Origin: Roridomyces roridus
Taxonomy: Eukaryota > Basidiomycota > Agaricomycetes > Agaricales > Mycenaceae
Direction: 5' to 3'
Length of the DNA stretch: 45,875 nt
Assembly: GCA_029378245.1 (NCBI GenBank)
Contig: JARKIF010000235.1
Span: forward strand, 1-45,875
Shown here: positions 1 to 11,515 of the stretch, in pieces
Layout: each line of letters opens with the position of its first letter
Position numbering within the stretch: position 1 is the stretch's first letter
Notes under the pieces: generated by a model
Databases searched by the model: none
What the model was told of the DNA's origin: nothing
The model's input: the letters and a program-made list of their open reading frames with translations, nothing else
Position numbers and translations under genes: made by a program

Positions 1-680
1 TCCCTGGCAACTCCACCCTCCACTTTGGTTCGTGGTGCTTCTTTCTCGTTTTGTATCCTATCGCTGATGAATCTTGACAGAGGTGAAGCTCGTCAGCTTC
101 AAGTAAGCTGGCTAGCCGGGTGGAAGCCAATAAAAAGTATCGAGACACTTCTCATCTTCTTAATTGTTTAGTTCAATGGACATACATTGTTGGGTTCGCT
201 GATGTGTCTGCGCTGCGCCATTTCCCGCCGATATTGTCGGTCTATTGCACAGGTCCGCCGGCCTCGAGGAAAACAGTCATTGGGGCTTCCCAGGGTCCTC
301 CCGAAGGTGCCCTTGTTTTCATGGGGAGAGATCTACCCCACATGGGGGCCACCCGGCCACCGGCTGATTCGCCGCCCCATCCGCGCTGGATTAATGGTTC
401 CACGGTACTCGCGCAAGAGCACCTTGATCCAGGTCTTGCCAGGCAATATATTTGTCGGAGAAATCCGAGCACTTCTTCGAGGTTCCTGGCAAGTCGCAGG
501 ATGAACAGAGCGTGTAAGTGAAGCAAGCATGAAGCAAACCGGGTGACCGTGTCGGAGTTTGGAATTTGCACCCCTCGATTGGATCGTCTGAGTTGAAAAG
601 CTATCCGAGGGATCTCGATGCAGGGCATCATTTGCCCGTCGCTTGTTGGCAACCGTTGATAAAGGGCACCATCTCGTGTC

Positions 681-789
681 GTCCTCATTGACTCCCTTCG
701 CCTCCCCACTTTCCCTTCGCCTCCCACTTCGCCTCCCTTTCCCCTTCTCCCTTTCTCCTCCCCGCTTTCTCCTCCCCCCTTCCCCATTC
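681..789. repeat. Pyrimidine-rich low-complexity tract
   Basis: The plus strand is almost entirely C and T, with repeated CTCCC, CTTCGCCTCCC and TTTCTCCTCCCC blocks. It explains the long Gly/Arg/Glu-rich open frames seen on the opposite strand, which I do not regard as genes. Confidence 0.75.
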
Positions 790-970
790 CACCAGCCAGC
801 CAGCCAGAACAAAGGCCGTCGTTCTCGCACCCCGCTGCAGCTTTGGTCTGAGTTCTTCGGTCCCATTTGTACACCAGAGCAAAAGCTCAGCGGCTTGCTG
901 GTGCCCCCCGTCTGTGGTACATACCATGGGAATGGAAGAAGTCAGACCAGGTCGTACCACTGTGAAAACA

Positions 971-996
971 ACGGCGCATGAATTTCATGTCGCCGT
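971..996. repeat. Palindrome with ATGAA-T-TTCAT core
   Basis: ACGGCG at the left pairs with CGCCGT at the right, and the core ATGAATTTCAT is itself palindromic around its central T. It could fold as a hairpin of about 11 bp with small bulges. A similar but not identical structure lies at 2239-2271. Confidence 0.6.
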
Positions 997-2238
997 GCCA
1001 TGAACAAGCAGAATCACAGTCTATGGCCTGAAATGAACAGATCAAATACCTCGGGTACTTCAGACGTTAATTTGCGATTTTTACAGAGTCCGTACAATGT
1101 ATCAAATCATGGCCTCTTCGGTGAAAATCAGGAACAATTCCGCTGAATTGGTGAAGCCGAAATCATGGGAGAAACACATGAAAATCAGGGAGCAAGATGG
1201 AAATGAACATTGATCGAGCCAGGGTCTTCTTCGATCAACCTATACCCCGTCTGGACGTCCCTTGACGACCGCGCTGTTGCACAGTGAGATATTTGCACGG
1301 AGAAGGACTTGGGAAAGTTGTGGGAAGGCCGGTGTGGAGCCATGCTGCGGATGAGGTCAGTGGTGTCACGTCTGTCACGGCGCTCCACTCCTTCCTCCCA
1401 ACCCTCATGTCGCCTTCCCCCCCATTCTTCAATGTACCTCTCCTCCACTCTCTTCTCCCCAGGAGCCCCCTGTCGACAGTACTTCATTGCAATATCAACG
1501 TCTGGACCCTTTGATGCCCTTCCACTCTGCACATCATGAACCTCGGACGACAGCTTGAAGACAGCACAAGAAGCCGCTGTGGCTGTCTCGACTGAGTGTA
1601 GGGCTTGGTTCTTGGGACCCAGTGTTCCAATCACTGTTGACCTCAGGTGCGTCACGAGCTCATCCTGCTACGATCTGTTGACCGGATACGAACTTGATGT
1701 CCTCAAGCTTCTCGAGTCGATGGCGGGGCCAGAGCTCGCTTCTTTCAGGTATGTGCCCTTCTATGGCTTTTGTCCTTGAGCTTGATTCCCTCCCCATCTA
1801 CGACGCCGCTACTGTGGCCTCCCACTGCTTGAGGTGTGTACTAGTGTACACCTTCGAGCCGCATTCTGATCTGACATCCAGCCGCAGGTTGATCTTTTCG
1901 AATCCGGTGATGCGTGTGTGGCTCTTGAGTCCCGGTGGTGGTGGAAGCAATAGCGGGCGGGCTGCTGGTAGCACTTCCTTGTATTAGCTACATTACTTTG
2001 AAATTCATATTCCTTTCATCCGAAATTCAGTCCCTCAGGAATAGTATTCATTAGGAAGCTGCATTGCTCAAATCAAACCCACTCAGTTCCCAGTCATTTT
2101 CATGTCATGGGAACATGAATTCGGTACATGAAAACGTCGAAAACGGACATGAATTGGTTATTCACATTTCATGGAGGAGGAGGTGATTTTCGACCACCCT
2201 CACGTGAGTTTCATGGCATCGGTGCATGATTTGGGGGT

Positions 2239-2271
2239 ACCCGGGGTACATGAAAATCATGTCCCCCGGGT
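2239..2271. repeat. Perfect-stem palindrome, 33 bp
   Basis: The left arm ACCCGGGG then ACATGA pairs with the right arm TCATGT then CCCCGGGT, around an AAA loop, with one mismatched base on each side (T and C). The predicted stem is about 14 bp. The inner part resembles the core of the palindrome at 971-996. No gene overlaps it. Confidence 0.7.
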
Positions 2272-2918
2272 CTCACAGTGTACATGGTTGCAGGAATGTC
2301 GCCTTGAGCTTTTCTGTTGCGCGCGCCGTCGATTCGGAGCCCCCCTCCCCAAACTAGCCCTTGAAGAGTCCGGTCGCCAACGGCCGCCGGATAAAATGCG
2401 GTACAGTGGTTTCCTTGGCCTTCCTAGTTCGTCGGTCTAATCCACGGCCCAGGAATAAGGCCCGTGTGTGTGTCGGTTCGCTCGGGCAGGGTACCTCTCT
2501 CGTATGTCTTCCATACTTTAAACGGGAGTTTGAGGGCTTGTTCTAAACGGCTTTTCTTCTTTTCTCCAGAAATAATACTCGTGTTGACACTCGGGAGCGC
2601 AAGGAGTTGCCCGGCGGCAGGTCTCCTTCTCCCCACACCCAACGTTTTTGTTCACTTGGTGCCCATTCTAAATTTTGCTTCCGCTCAGTGTGGGACTCGC
2701 ACGCTACCGAATCGGGCAACCAACCGACCTTTAGCCGGAGATGGTAGAACGGGCGGTAGCGACTGCGTTGCGGCCCAACTTTCAACGAGTCGGATGGTGC
2801 TTGAACGTCGTAAATTGACATTGTCCATTTTTTCGTACGAATAGATAACAATGTGTAAACCCAACTAATGTAGACATGAAAATAGATTCCACCTTGGTAT
2901 GCCGGCAACGACCTCCAT

Positions 2919-4335
2919 TCAGGCCCACCGACCAGGAACTACAGGATGCGAAGCTGAGAGACCACCGTCCACTGCTACGTTTTGGCCGTTGACATAACTC
3001 GAGTCGTCTGTAAAGAACAATGAATATAATTGGCAATTTGAGCAGTAGTAAACTCACCTGAGGCCAAGAAGAGGGCAGCTTGCGCGATTTCTACAGAGAG
3101 ATCATGTAGTCTGAAGGGGTCGATGAACGTATAGAACGCACCTTCTGGGACACCGAATCTCCCCAGCGGGTTCAGCTGACCGATTTTCGCGTCGGCTCCA
3201 CGGCTGCGAGCGTACTCGAAAGTATCGGTCGTCATTCCTGTTTCAATCAGTCCAGGACAGATTGAATTGACACGGATATCCAGCTTCTGGAGTTGATACG
3301 CCGATGTCTTGGCCATCGAGTTTACGCTGTATCCATGTTAGCTAGTTCACACTAGCAGGGTCCTACTCACGCGGCTTTACTTGCGCTGTCTAAGAGGCGT
3401 TAGGTATTTACGGCCGCTCGCGTTTTTGAAGACTACTTACAGTCGATAGTTCCAGCTCCCGAGCGGAGACCGGCAACTGGAAGAAGTGTGAGCTAGATGT
3501 ATGATGCGTGGCGCGAACAAACCCGAGGCGGTCAAGATTATGCTGCCTCCGCTGGTCGGTTTACCCCTCGAGGCATTGGGCTTTCTCATGGCCGCGGAAG
3601 CATGCTTGATCGCAAGGAAACACCTGCAGAGCTTGCGTCAGCGTCTCCTTAACTAGTACAAACAGAACGTACGAAAGCGAGTTGACTCTCATGGCATTCA
3701 TGAAAGACTCTGCTGTCGTCGTCTCTAGCGGATTCTTCGTCGCAATGCCGGCCTGGACAATAGTCAGTCAGCTGCACGAGAAACTTGGACAGAACAAGGA
3801 CATTGGCGAAGAACACGTCGAGTCTTCCTTCCTCCTGCATTGCGCGGTCACACACGCCAGAGATCAAAGATTCGTCCGCAGCATCGCCTTGCAAGGTCGT
3901 GGTCTAGAAGACACGGTCAACTCTGTTTGTAAACGCGGAAACGTTGGCCGCAAACCTTGACATCCGGATAACGCTTCTCGATACTCGTTTTGAGATCTGG
4001 GAGATTGGTCGAGTCAAAGTCGATCAAGTACAGGTGCTTTGCGCCTTCGATGTGTTAACTAAAGACAGAGTTGATTGGGGCGTTTACCTTCGTGGGCAAA
4101 CAGGAGAGCGGACGCGCGTCTGGCGAAAGGTGACAAGACGACACGCTACGGGGCCATGCTTCACGTACCCAATTCCCTTGAGGGAGCCTACGCCGGTAAT
4201 TATGATCACCTTGTCCTTGAGGCGGAAGGAGCGCGGGCTGGTGTCGAGATGGGATTGTATTTTCTGTATACGGGCCTTTGTGTTCTCGTAGTGCACTTTG
4301 GGGTCCTGGTTCTGAGGCTTTTTGTAGGCAGACAT
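2919..4335 (-). CDS. Short-chain dehydrogenase/reductase (SDR)
   Basis: An NAD(P)-dependent oxidoreductase of the classical SDR family; the substrate cannot be told. The ATG is at 4335 and the stop (TGA) at 2921-2919, with about seven introns of roughly 45-65 bp. After splicing, the Rossmann-fold nucleotide motif reads TGVGSLKGIGRAS, followed by an NAG motif (FFANAGIATK), a Ser in SIILTAS, the catalytic pair in YSASK, and the post-catalytic ICPGLIETGM. The C-terminus keeps the usual VNGQNVAVDGG. YSASK is split by two introns, so it is visible only after joining GACT, the short exon ACAGCGCAAGTAAAGCCGC and the exon starting CGTAAACTCG. The TGxxxGxG motif has two extra residues (SLK before GIG). 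All key residues are present and no frame is broken, so the gene looks functional. Confidence 0.88.
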
Positions 4336-4971
4336 GGTTTGCGGGGAAGGAGGACGACGTTACCGGCTTCGGGATGGGAGACTCCGAGGTTGAACAGCCA
4401 CATCACTCCATCACTGATTGCGACAATGAATTTCTGTTTCTGTTTCTGACAGTGACCATGCCACTACCGCGTTCCTGCCTTCTCGCAGCTTCGATGAACA
4501 AGAATCAGCCACTGTTATCTGGCTCCCTTTCTCTTCTCGTCCTTAGAAGACCTCCCTACCCACCGCAGTGAGCCCCACATTAGAAAATGGAGTTACGAAA
4601 TGACAACTGTGGGCTCTCGCATAGACCCCCGCTTCTTGCGCGATACTCACATGCTATCGGCAAAGACTATGATTGGCCGGAGTTCTTCGGTCCCTTTGTA
4701 GACATCATGAGCCTCGTGTCGGTCTTGCGTCCCCCCTTCAGCACATAAAGTGCCTGGAGTGCCAGTAGGGCCTCGAGGGTCCGTTAGCGCAGACCGCGAA
4801 CGTTTATCCCCTCGCTCTCTGGACTGCCGTGGGCCCTGATCACCCGGACGGCTCAAGGCAATATCGTTCTCTCTCACACTCTATAACCTTAGTACTTACC
4901 TCTGATGCAGACCGTCCCCCAGCTCGTTCGTGTTCATTTCTACGTTTCACGATCTCTCTCGCGTCCCCACC
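4336..4971. promoter_or_regulatory. Divergent intergenic region between SDR and DUF6699 genes
   Basis: These 636 bp separate the start codons of two divergent genes and must carry both promoters. I found no clear TATA box. A minus-strand open frame at 4647-4877 is Arg/Asp-rich and not convincing. Pyrimidine-rich runs lie just upstream of both start codons. Confidence 0.5.
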
Positions 4972-6190
4972 ATGTCCCATTCGAGCAAAGTCCCGCCTAC
5001 TCCGAAACTGGCCAGTGTCTCGCTTCCAGATGATAACGACAATGCGAACAAGATATTTGGAGGGAGCAGGAAACGGCTATCTTCCCTGCTCAGCAAAGGA
5101 TTCATGACCCCCAAGATCGGTCCGCGATCAATGACCCCCGTCCCCGTCGCCGTCTCGCGCCACGAATACCCCGCCCATGGAGAATATATCCGTCAGCGTT
5201 CGTCGTCTTTGACGAACAGGACACCCATTGGTGAGCAGACACGTCCGAGAGGAGAGCAGACATTGACCCTTTGCTAGTTCCACCAATCCCTGCTCCCGGT
5301 GGGTAATCTTTCATATCGGCGGTTTGATTAGAGTTTGAATGAGCATCCAGAGCATCCAAGAGGCAGGGTTCCCAAGTACCCCCCTGGTGAGACTGTCGTC
5401 CATCGGCCCAAAGTCTGGCTGACTCCTACAGCGCTGGCGCAACACTCGCACTCGCACTCGTCGAGTAGCAGATCCTCGTCGTGTGAGCGCTCCAGATGTG
5501 CTTCTTGGTGCTCCGAGACTAAAGAGAGAACATAGCTGCTCCCCGGGCACCCAGCGTCGCTCCTACGAAACATACTGGCCCGGATACGCCAAAGTACATG
5601 AAGGCCACTGCCAAAGAGGGTGAGGAACCAGATGAGATTGCAAACACGCTTGCTTACCGGCGTGTCCAGTGGCACTCAAGGACGAATCGATCGTCTTGAA
5701 CTGGCCTCTGGTGCCGTACGCGGAGCGACGGCACCTCAATCATCCTCTCGTTTACTACGACATCGCATTCGACCCTCGAGACGAAGCCAATGTCAAGGAC
5801 AACCGAAAGAAACATTTCCTTGCGTTACCGGTGCGGGACCGTGAGCTGCCGGTGTCGACGCACTGTAATATTACCGAGATGGTGATCGAATGTCCACACG
5901 TTGGGTCCCTTGTTGTCGAGCGGCCGGAGGGACTGCGCTGTATCGACGTGTTTTACGCCATCCACTGCAAATATCAGAAAACACCACGGAAACACGAGAT
6001 GCCCGCCGATCGAGCGAGATACCAGCGTGCCTTTGAACAGAGATGCAACGACTGCCCAGGGCTCGCCGAGTTCAATATTCGCCGCGTTGGGTTCTTGCGC
6101 GTGGACCTGCTGCGGGGGAAGCGGATATTCGAGGGCTTGAAACGGTCCAACGGTCGATGGCAGCTTGTATTCGATTCTCCAGCCAGATGA
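4972..6190 (+). CDS. DUF6699 domain protein
   Basis: The function is unknown; DUF6699 is a domain of unknown function common in Agaricomycete proteins. The ATG lies in ACCATGTCC at 4972 and the stop at 6188-6190. The first half is low complexity (Ser, Pro and His-rich, with an SHSHSSSSRSSS run) and is spread over four small exons. Introns begin GTGAGC at 5230, GTGGGT, GTGAGCG and GTGAGG; the second small exon junction is the least certain. The last exon from about 5669 (ALKDESIVLNW) holds the domain: VYYDIAFDPR at the start, then the helix around CIDVFYAIHCKYQKTP, and finally VDLLRGKRIFEGL with NGRWQLVF at the C-terminus. This order (beta region, VxDVxxAIxxxxxTP, RVDxLxGxxxFxGL, WxL) matches the family. 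The neighbour CCT6 lies in the same orientation 471 bp downstream. Confidence 0.82.
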
Positions 6191-6661
6191 TTCATCACCA
6201 TGTATTCATATCTTTCAGCGGTTAGTACAGCCTGACTTGGAGGATTCAAAGACTGACGATTTCCAGGCTCCGACTCGCATCACCTTCCTTAGCCTCCACT
6301 CTATGATAATATTGCGAGGACTGTCCCGCACATTCCACTGTATCCGTACCCCATTAGCCACACACCATCTCCACAGTCGTTTTCTGGTAGCTCACTCTTC
6401 GAGATGAACGGTCTAGCCACCTTCATCGACATGAATATACACCTCTCTCTGACTCATGTGTGCAAATATCTGGACGATCCGACTGGAGAAAAGAACGATG
6501 AATGGTGCCAGGAAGGTGAAAGTCGGGAGCAGGTCGTTGTCAGTCAGGGTCGCACACGAGCAGAAAGCATGCAGAAAGCGAGACCAGAAAATAGTACGCG
6601 CCGCAGTAGTTGAGTTTGTTCGTGTTAGAGAAATGCACAGCCCCAGACGCGTCCTTCGAAA
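6191..6661. other. Intergenic region upstream of CCT6
   Basis: These 471 bp contain the 3' UTR of the DUF6699 gene and the promoter of CCT6. Short open frames in all plus frames are unrelated to anything I recognise. No TATA box, terminator or RNA gene is visible. Confidence 0.45.
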
Positions 6662-8662
6662 ATGTCGTCCAGCATCGAGCTCATCAACCCAAAGGCAGAG
6701 AGCATTCGCCGTGCGGCCGCTCTCCAGGTAATTTTATCTACTTCCATGTCGCTCATCTCATCCTGTCTAGGTCAACACAAATGGCGCAATGGGTCTTGCT
6801 AACGTTGTTAAAAGCAATCTTGGTGCGCGCCCATCCGTGTCGATTTGCCCCATCTTCTGCTTAAACTCTGCTCAGGACCCAAGGGAACGCTCAAGATGCT
6901 CGTGGATGGCTCGGGGCAGATCAAAATGACCAAGGACGGCAAGGTCTTGCTTTCTGAAATGCAGATCCAAAACCCGACCGCTGCCATGATTGCCAAGACT
7001 GCCGTGGCCCAGGACGATCAAGTCGGCGACGGGACAACATCTGTCGTGCTGCTAGTCGGTGAACTGTTGAAGCAAGCGGATCGATACACCTCCGAGGGTG
7101 TTCACCCAACTGTGATTGCGGAAGGCTTTGATTTGGCGAAAAAAGAGGCTCTGGTGGTGCGTTCCTGGTCATTCCCAAAATTGATGCCAGTCTAACTCAT
7201 TCGCTCAGTTTTTGGACACTTTCAAGCAACCTTTCAAAATTGATCGAGCTACCCTCATCAATGTGGCCAACACGTCCCTTGCGACCAAAGTGAGCGCTGC
7301 AATGGCCAAGCAACTAGCTGCAGACCTCGTCGATGCCGTTCTTACCATCCGCCCACCACCAGCGGCCAAAGACGCTGCTGATCAATGGAGGGATCCCATT
7401 GACCTCCATATGATTGAGATAATGAAGATGCAACATCGTACGGCTTCAGAAACTCAGCTCATTCGCGGTCTCGTCATGGACCACGGCGCGCGTCATCCCG
7501 ACATGCCCAAACGCGTAGAGAACGCGTTTATACTGACTCTCAATGTCAGCTTGGAATACGAAAAAACGTACGTGCTGGTATTCATTTTCTTACCCCGATT
7601 TTAAACTTCCCTTTAGCGAGGTCAACTCGGGTTTTTTCTACTCTTCAGCGGAGCAGCGTGAGAAGCTCGTCGAGGCGGAGCGGCGGGTAGTAGACATGAA
7701 AGTGAAGAAGATTGTCGAGCTCAAGAACCTCGTCTGCGATCAGGAGGTGGACAGCACGGAAAAGAGGAAAAACTTTGTCCTGGTCAACCAAAAGGGAATC
7801 GACCCGCTGAGTCTCGATATCTTGGCCAAGAACGGCATTTTCGCTCTGCGACGCGCAAAGCGACGGAATATGGAACGGCAAGTGACTCGATATATCACGT
7901 CAACCAACTTTTAACCTCGACTGTAGGTTACAACTCATCACTGGAGGCATCGCTCAAAACTCGGTCGACGACCTCACTCCTTCCGTACTTGGCTGGGCTG
8001 GTCTTGTGTACGAGCACACTCTGGGCGAGGAAAAGTACACCTTTGTCGAAGAGGTCAAGCAGCCCAAATCCGTGACCCTCCTCATCAAGGGCCCCAACCC
8101 GCACACCATCACGCAAATACAAGATGCTCTGCGGGACGGCCTGCGTGCCGTCAAGAACGCCATCGAAGACGAGACGTTGATTCCAGGCGCGGGCGCGTTC
8201 GAGGTGGCTTGTTCGGCTCATCTGGCCGACAAGGTCAAGAAGAGCGCAAAGGGCAGGGTCAAGATGGGCGTTCAGGCTTTCGCCGATGCTCTGATGATCA
8301 TACCAAAAACTCTTGCTCAAAATGCCAACTTTGATGTCCAAAACGCTATCAGCAGCCTCGAGGCACGCGTTTCATTTCCTAGTGGTTGCAAGTGCTAACT
8401 TGAAACAGGACGAGCAGGCCGAGGGGAACACCGTCGGCATTGACCTGGTAACAGGCGAACCCTTTGACCCCACCGTTGAAGGCATTTGGGACAACTATAG
8501 AGTCAAGCGGCAGATGCTCCATTCATGGTGCTCATTCTACTGCTTTTTTCCAATTTCCGTGCTGATCGAACTTCCAGTTCTGTAATCGCCGTGAATCTGC
8601 TATCGACAGACGAGATCCTGCGCGCGGGCCGCACGTCGCTCAAGCCGGATGGTCAACAGTAG
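6662..8662 (+). CDS. cct6: T-complex protein 1 subunit zeta (CCT6)
   Basis: One of the eight subunits of the cytosolic chaperonin TRiC/CCT, which folds actin, tubulin and other proteins with ATP. The ATG is at 6662 and the stop at 8660-8662. Exons verified by frame: 6662-6727, 6771-6822, 6876-7156, 7209-7567, 7617-7877 and 7927 onward, then two more. ATP-binding motifs are intact: [14 protein letters not shown], and [16 protein letters not shown] near residue 90. The zeta signature [13 protein letters not shown] is present in the fourth exon, and [11 protein letters not shown] and [15 protein letters not shown] follow near the C-terminus. The intron at 7878-7926 starts GCAAGT, a GC-AG intron. 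The next donor (near 8363) is ambiguous between GC-AG after CTCGAG and a weak GT two codons later. No broken frame is seen. Confidence 0.95.
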
Positions 8663-8903
8663 ACATTCTTGTACATTACGACCTCTTTAATGTCGAAAAA
8701 ACCCTACGAGGAACAAGAAGCGTGCGCATTATTGCCGAACCTTTAGGTTTGGCCTTGATAAGAATTTCTTGTCCCGTGGTTAGTGGCTGTGTTGGCGCTT
8801 AATGGGCGCTTGTCTACAATGCCCAGTAGAACTCTGCGTGGTTAGTGGCAGTGCTTTTCCGTTGATACCTGTTGGGCCGCGCGTCAATTGGATGGCGCTC
8901 ACT
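8663..8903. other. CCT6 3' flank with short direct repeat
   Basis: This stretch holds the 3' UTR of CCT6. The sequence GTGGTTAGTGGC occurs twice (about 8777 and 8839). No gene is seen. Confidence 0.4.
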
Positions 8904-9115
8904 TAGACTCGCTTACCAGTCGACGTCCACTGGGCCATCACACCAAACAACCACAACACAGATAACCTCGTGGACGGACTGGGGTGGCACGTCGCGTGTT
9001 TCGGTGATGGAAAATCACCCCGCCATTTCAACGCCTCGACTTAGAAAAATTCATTGAAACTTCTCAGATTTTCGTATCTAGTTGCCCTATTGTAAAATGG
9101 ATAGTTTTTCATCCT
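8904..9115 (+). repeat. Left terminal inverted repeat of DNA transposon
   Basis: This arm pairs with the reverse complement of about 9705-9919. The match is imperfect with several indels. The conserved core near 9030-9060 reads CGACTTAGAAAAATTC, found inverted near 9778-9800. Confidence 0.75.
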
Positions 9116-9704
9116 CTATCGATTGAGACAAAGTCATCTTCCAGGTCAATAATTGGTCTGCGTGACCCATTCAAGCTCAATATGCCTTCCCTACAACCCT
9201 GGAACTTGTCTGCCTCATTGAATTGAGCATCCTGGCCCCAGAATAAACTGAAATGCAAGAATCTTGGTCGATGCAGCGACTCCTTCCTAATTGGGCTTGC
9301 AATGTGGCTGTGACAACGGTGACTCGAGAGGCACAATTCGTGGAAGGAGAAACATGAGATGTATGGATTGAAGAGGGTAATGTACAGAATGCATCTAATC
9401 GTCCCCATAACCACCCTCCGAGCCCGAATAATCATCTTCCAGCGACCAGTCGGGCAGGTCACGCCGGCCAGCTCCGCACCCACGCCGATGTCAGAGCAGG
9501 CCTCGTGAGCTGCATCGGCTAATGCAGCACAGCCACATCGCACGCCCAATTTGGATGCGCAACGTCCTCCACCCTAATTCCTCGTCGTCACACGGCCGAA
9601 TCCTCGAGTCTGGGTGTAGACACTGTACCTACATATCATATCCCCTCCCCCAACCAAGTAGAACTGTCTAATATGAAAAAATTCCCTTGAAAATCGTGCA
9701 GGAA

Positions 9705-9919
9705 GGAACTGATAGGGAATCAAAAATTATCCATTGTAGAATAGGACACCCGGAGACAAAAATCTGAGCATTTTCGACGAATTTTTCTAAGTCGAGGGGT
9801 TAAAATGGCGGGGGAGATGGTCGTCACCCAAACACGCGACGAGGGAGCCCAGCCGGTCCCGGTGATTGTTTGAGGTTGCGATGGCATCAGGGCACGGGAC
9901 CGGCTGGTTTACGAGCCTA
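9705..9919 (-). repeat. Right terminal inverted repeat of DNA transposon
   Basis: The inverted partner of 8904-9115. Its outer end on the plus strand reads CTGGTTTACGAGCCTA followed directly by the duplicated target GCGCTCACT. Confidence 0.75.
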
Positions 9920-9928
9920 GCGCTCACT

Positions 9929-11515
9929 TATACTTGGCGCTTGCCGTTCTGCTGCCCTCCTCTGCTCACTCTATGGACCTGTCTCACACAATGGGTGAAA
10001 CCCCTCATTTTATGAAATTGCCCGCGGCACCCAAACGGCGCTCCCCTTTGCTTTCCTGACTCGCGAGTCGCGATGGTGTTGCCGCGGCTCAGCTCCGGCT
10101 GGCTCCAGCTCCGCTTCCGAGCGCCCTCAGCCACGGTCATGGACGACCACCACACCCCAATGCTTCATCCTGCCCCCGAACGCCCCGTGGAATGCATTAT
10201 GCTGTTGGCGCTCTTTCGTGCTACGTCACCATCGCCCTCCATTCATTTGCCCAATCTCATCCGCCGTCGACTCCCTCGGGCCCAATCGTTCCGGACAACT
10301 TTCCAGCGCATTTCAAAAGGCCCAGCACCCCTTCTTTCTGTCTCCCCCAATCCCAGGACTCCTGCATCAACCCTCGGCGTCAAGATTGAATATGCACGGA
10401 AATATGCACGCAAACCCATGGCAGCTACAACGCTTACAGCTGGCGTGTCAGTGCCAGTTGTGCTCTCGTGAGGGATGCTGTGGTGTAGCCGCCCTGAAGA
10501 CATGCGCTCGATGAGGAAGGAGTCAATTATGGCTGTACATACGTGTGCGTCACCTATTTTCTTTCCACTGGCTCCTTGCTGAATCTATCCTGCTCTCCCC
10601 ACCCGCTGTGGTTTGGCAGCCCTGCTCCCCCTCACCAACTGTGGCAACGACGGTCATCTCCTACCGATTCACGCGTCATGCCCCGCCGCTTGCGCCGCCT
10701 CCCCGACGAGGATCATCAAATCTCCGCCAACCCATGTCCTGAAACTAAGCTGTGCGTCGACGGATTCGCACCCGCAAGCCTCGACGACCTACATGTGCAT
10801 TCGGGTGGTGACCAGTGTCTCTCAGCATGCTGTACATCGTCAAAGTGAACCCATGCGCCGTTCCGACGGTTGAGTATTCTATGGAGCGTGTATATCAAGA
10901 AAGATTGAATCGGATGGTGGGATCGTCTTCACATGTAGTACGCAGCTCAAATTTATCTTATTTTTCCATTGAATATGCGTGTCCGTTGCGAAACATGACA
11001 TTGGACCATTCAAAATTGTAGGTTACGGCGAGCAAGTCCTTGATTGTATCGAATCTTCTGGTATGTACTACTTGACCAGCAGCCACCAACCTCTCCCTCT
11101 CTGCCTCCAACCACGCGAGCTCGTCGTCCGTGAAATCGAGCTCGCGGCCAACCCACGGCCTTGCTCGATCGAAAACTTTTGATCCTTTGCGCAAGTTACC
11201 TCTGGAGAGATTCCACCCGACAGAAGTACGTGAGTTGTGCCGCAGGGCATGCACACCTGCACCATCGTCTTGCCTCCTCAACAGGTCACATCCCGCCTGT
11301 CCTTTGCTGTGCACATCCTGTGTATCTCTGCCTGACACCTACGTGGTGTCTGCTTCCTTCCAAGCAGAATGATCGACCGTCCGAGGCCCTCCTCGTTTAC
11401 TCCAATGCCGCCCCGCCAGATTTCGTGGATGAGCGGCTCTGCAGATGCTCCGGAATGCGGTGTGGCCTGCTTCTGCGTCAGGCTGGGTTAGATGAAAAGC
11501 GAGTGAGAAATACAG
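9929..11515. other. Intergenic stretch between DNA transposon and retrotransposon
   Basis: No gene can be named here. Plus-strand open frames (for example 10073-10471) are Pro/Ser/Arg-rich and do not resemble known proteins. The minus strand between about 10958 and 11700 has exon-like frames that I list separately. I see no tRNA, satellite or clear promoter. Confidence 0.4.

Larger units (their letters stand above)
1..2918. other. Gene-poor, repeat-bearing intergenic region
   Basis: I see no convincing gene here. Open frames on both strands are short, overlap one another, and translate to low-complexity or unrecognisable protein. The region holds a pyrimidine-rich tract (about 681-789), two palindromes with a similar ATGAA..TTCAT core (971-996 and 2239-2271), and a cluster of short CATGAAAA-type motifs between about 2095 and 2265. 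The last part before 2919 should contain the 3' UTR of the dehydrogenase on the minus strand. A 13-base string, GTTCTTCGGTCCC, occurs near 850 and again near 4683. Confidence 0.6.
8895..9928. mobile_element. Non-autonomous DNA transposon with long TIRs (element 8904-9919)
   Basis: The ends are inverted copies of each other. The left end starts TAGACTCGCTTACCAG at 8904; the reverse complement of the right end starts TAGGCTCGTAAACCAG at 9919. Similarity continues inward for about 210 bp on each side, including CGTCGCGTGTTT, CCTCGACTTAGAAAAATTC and AATGGATA. The sequence GCGCTCACT flanks both ends (8895-8903 and 9920-9928) as a target-site duplication of 9 bp; the match can be read as 11 bp if the terminal TA is included. 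Long TIRs with a 9-11 bp duplication are typical of Mutator-like elements. The interior (about 9116-9704) has only one modest open frame on the minus strand (9109-9549) with no transposase motif, so the element is non-autonomous. Many TIR mismatches indicate an old insertion. Confidence 0.8.

Noticed and set aside
242..874. 210-codon minus-strand open frame
   Set aside because: It is driven by the pyrimidine tract (poly Gly/Lys/Arg) and resembles no protein.
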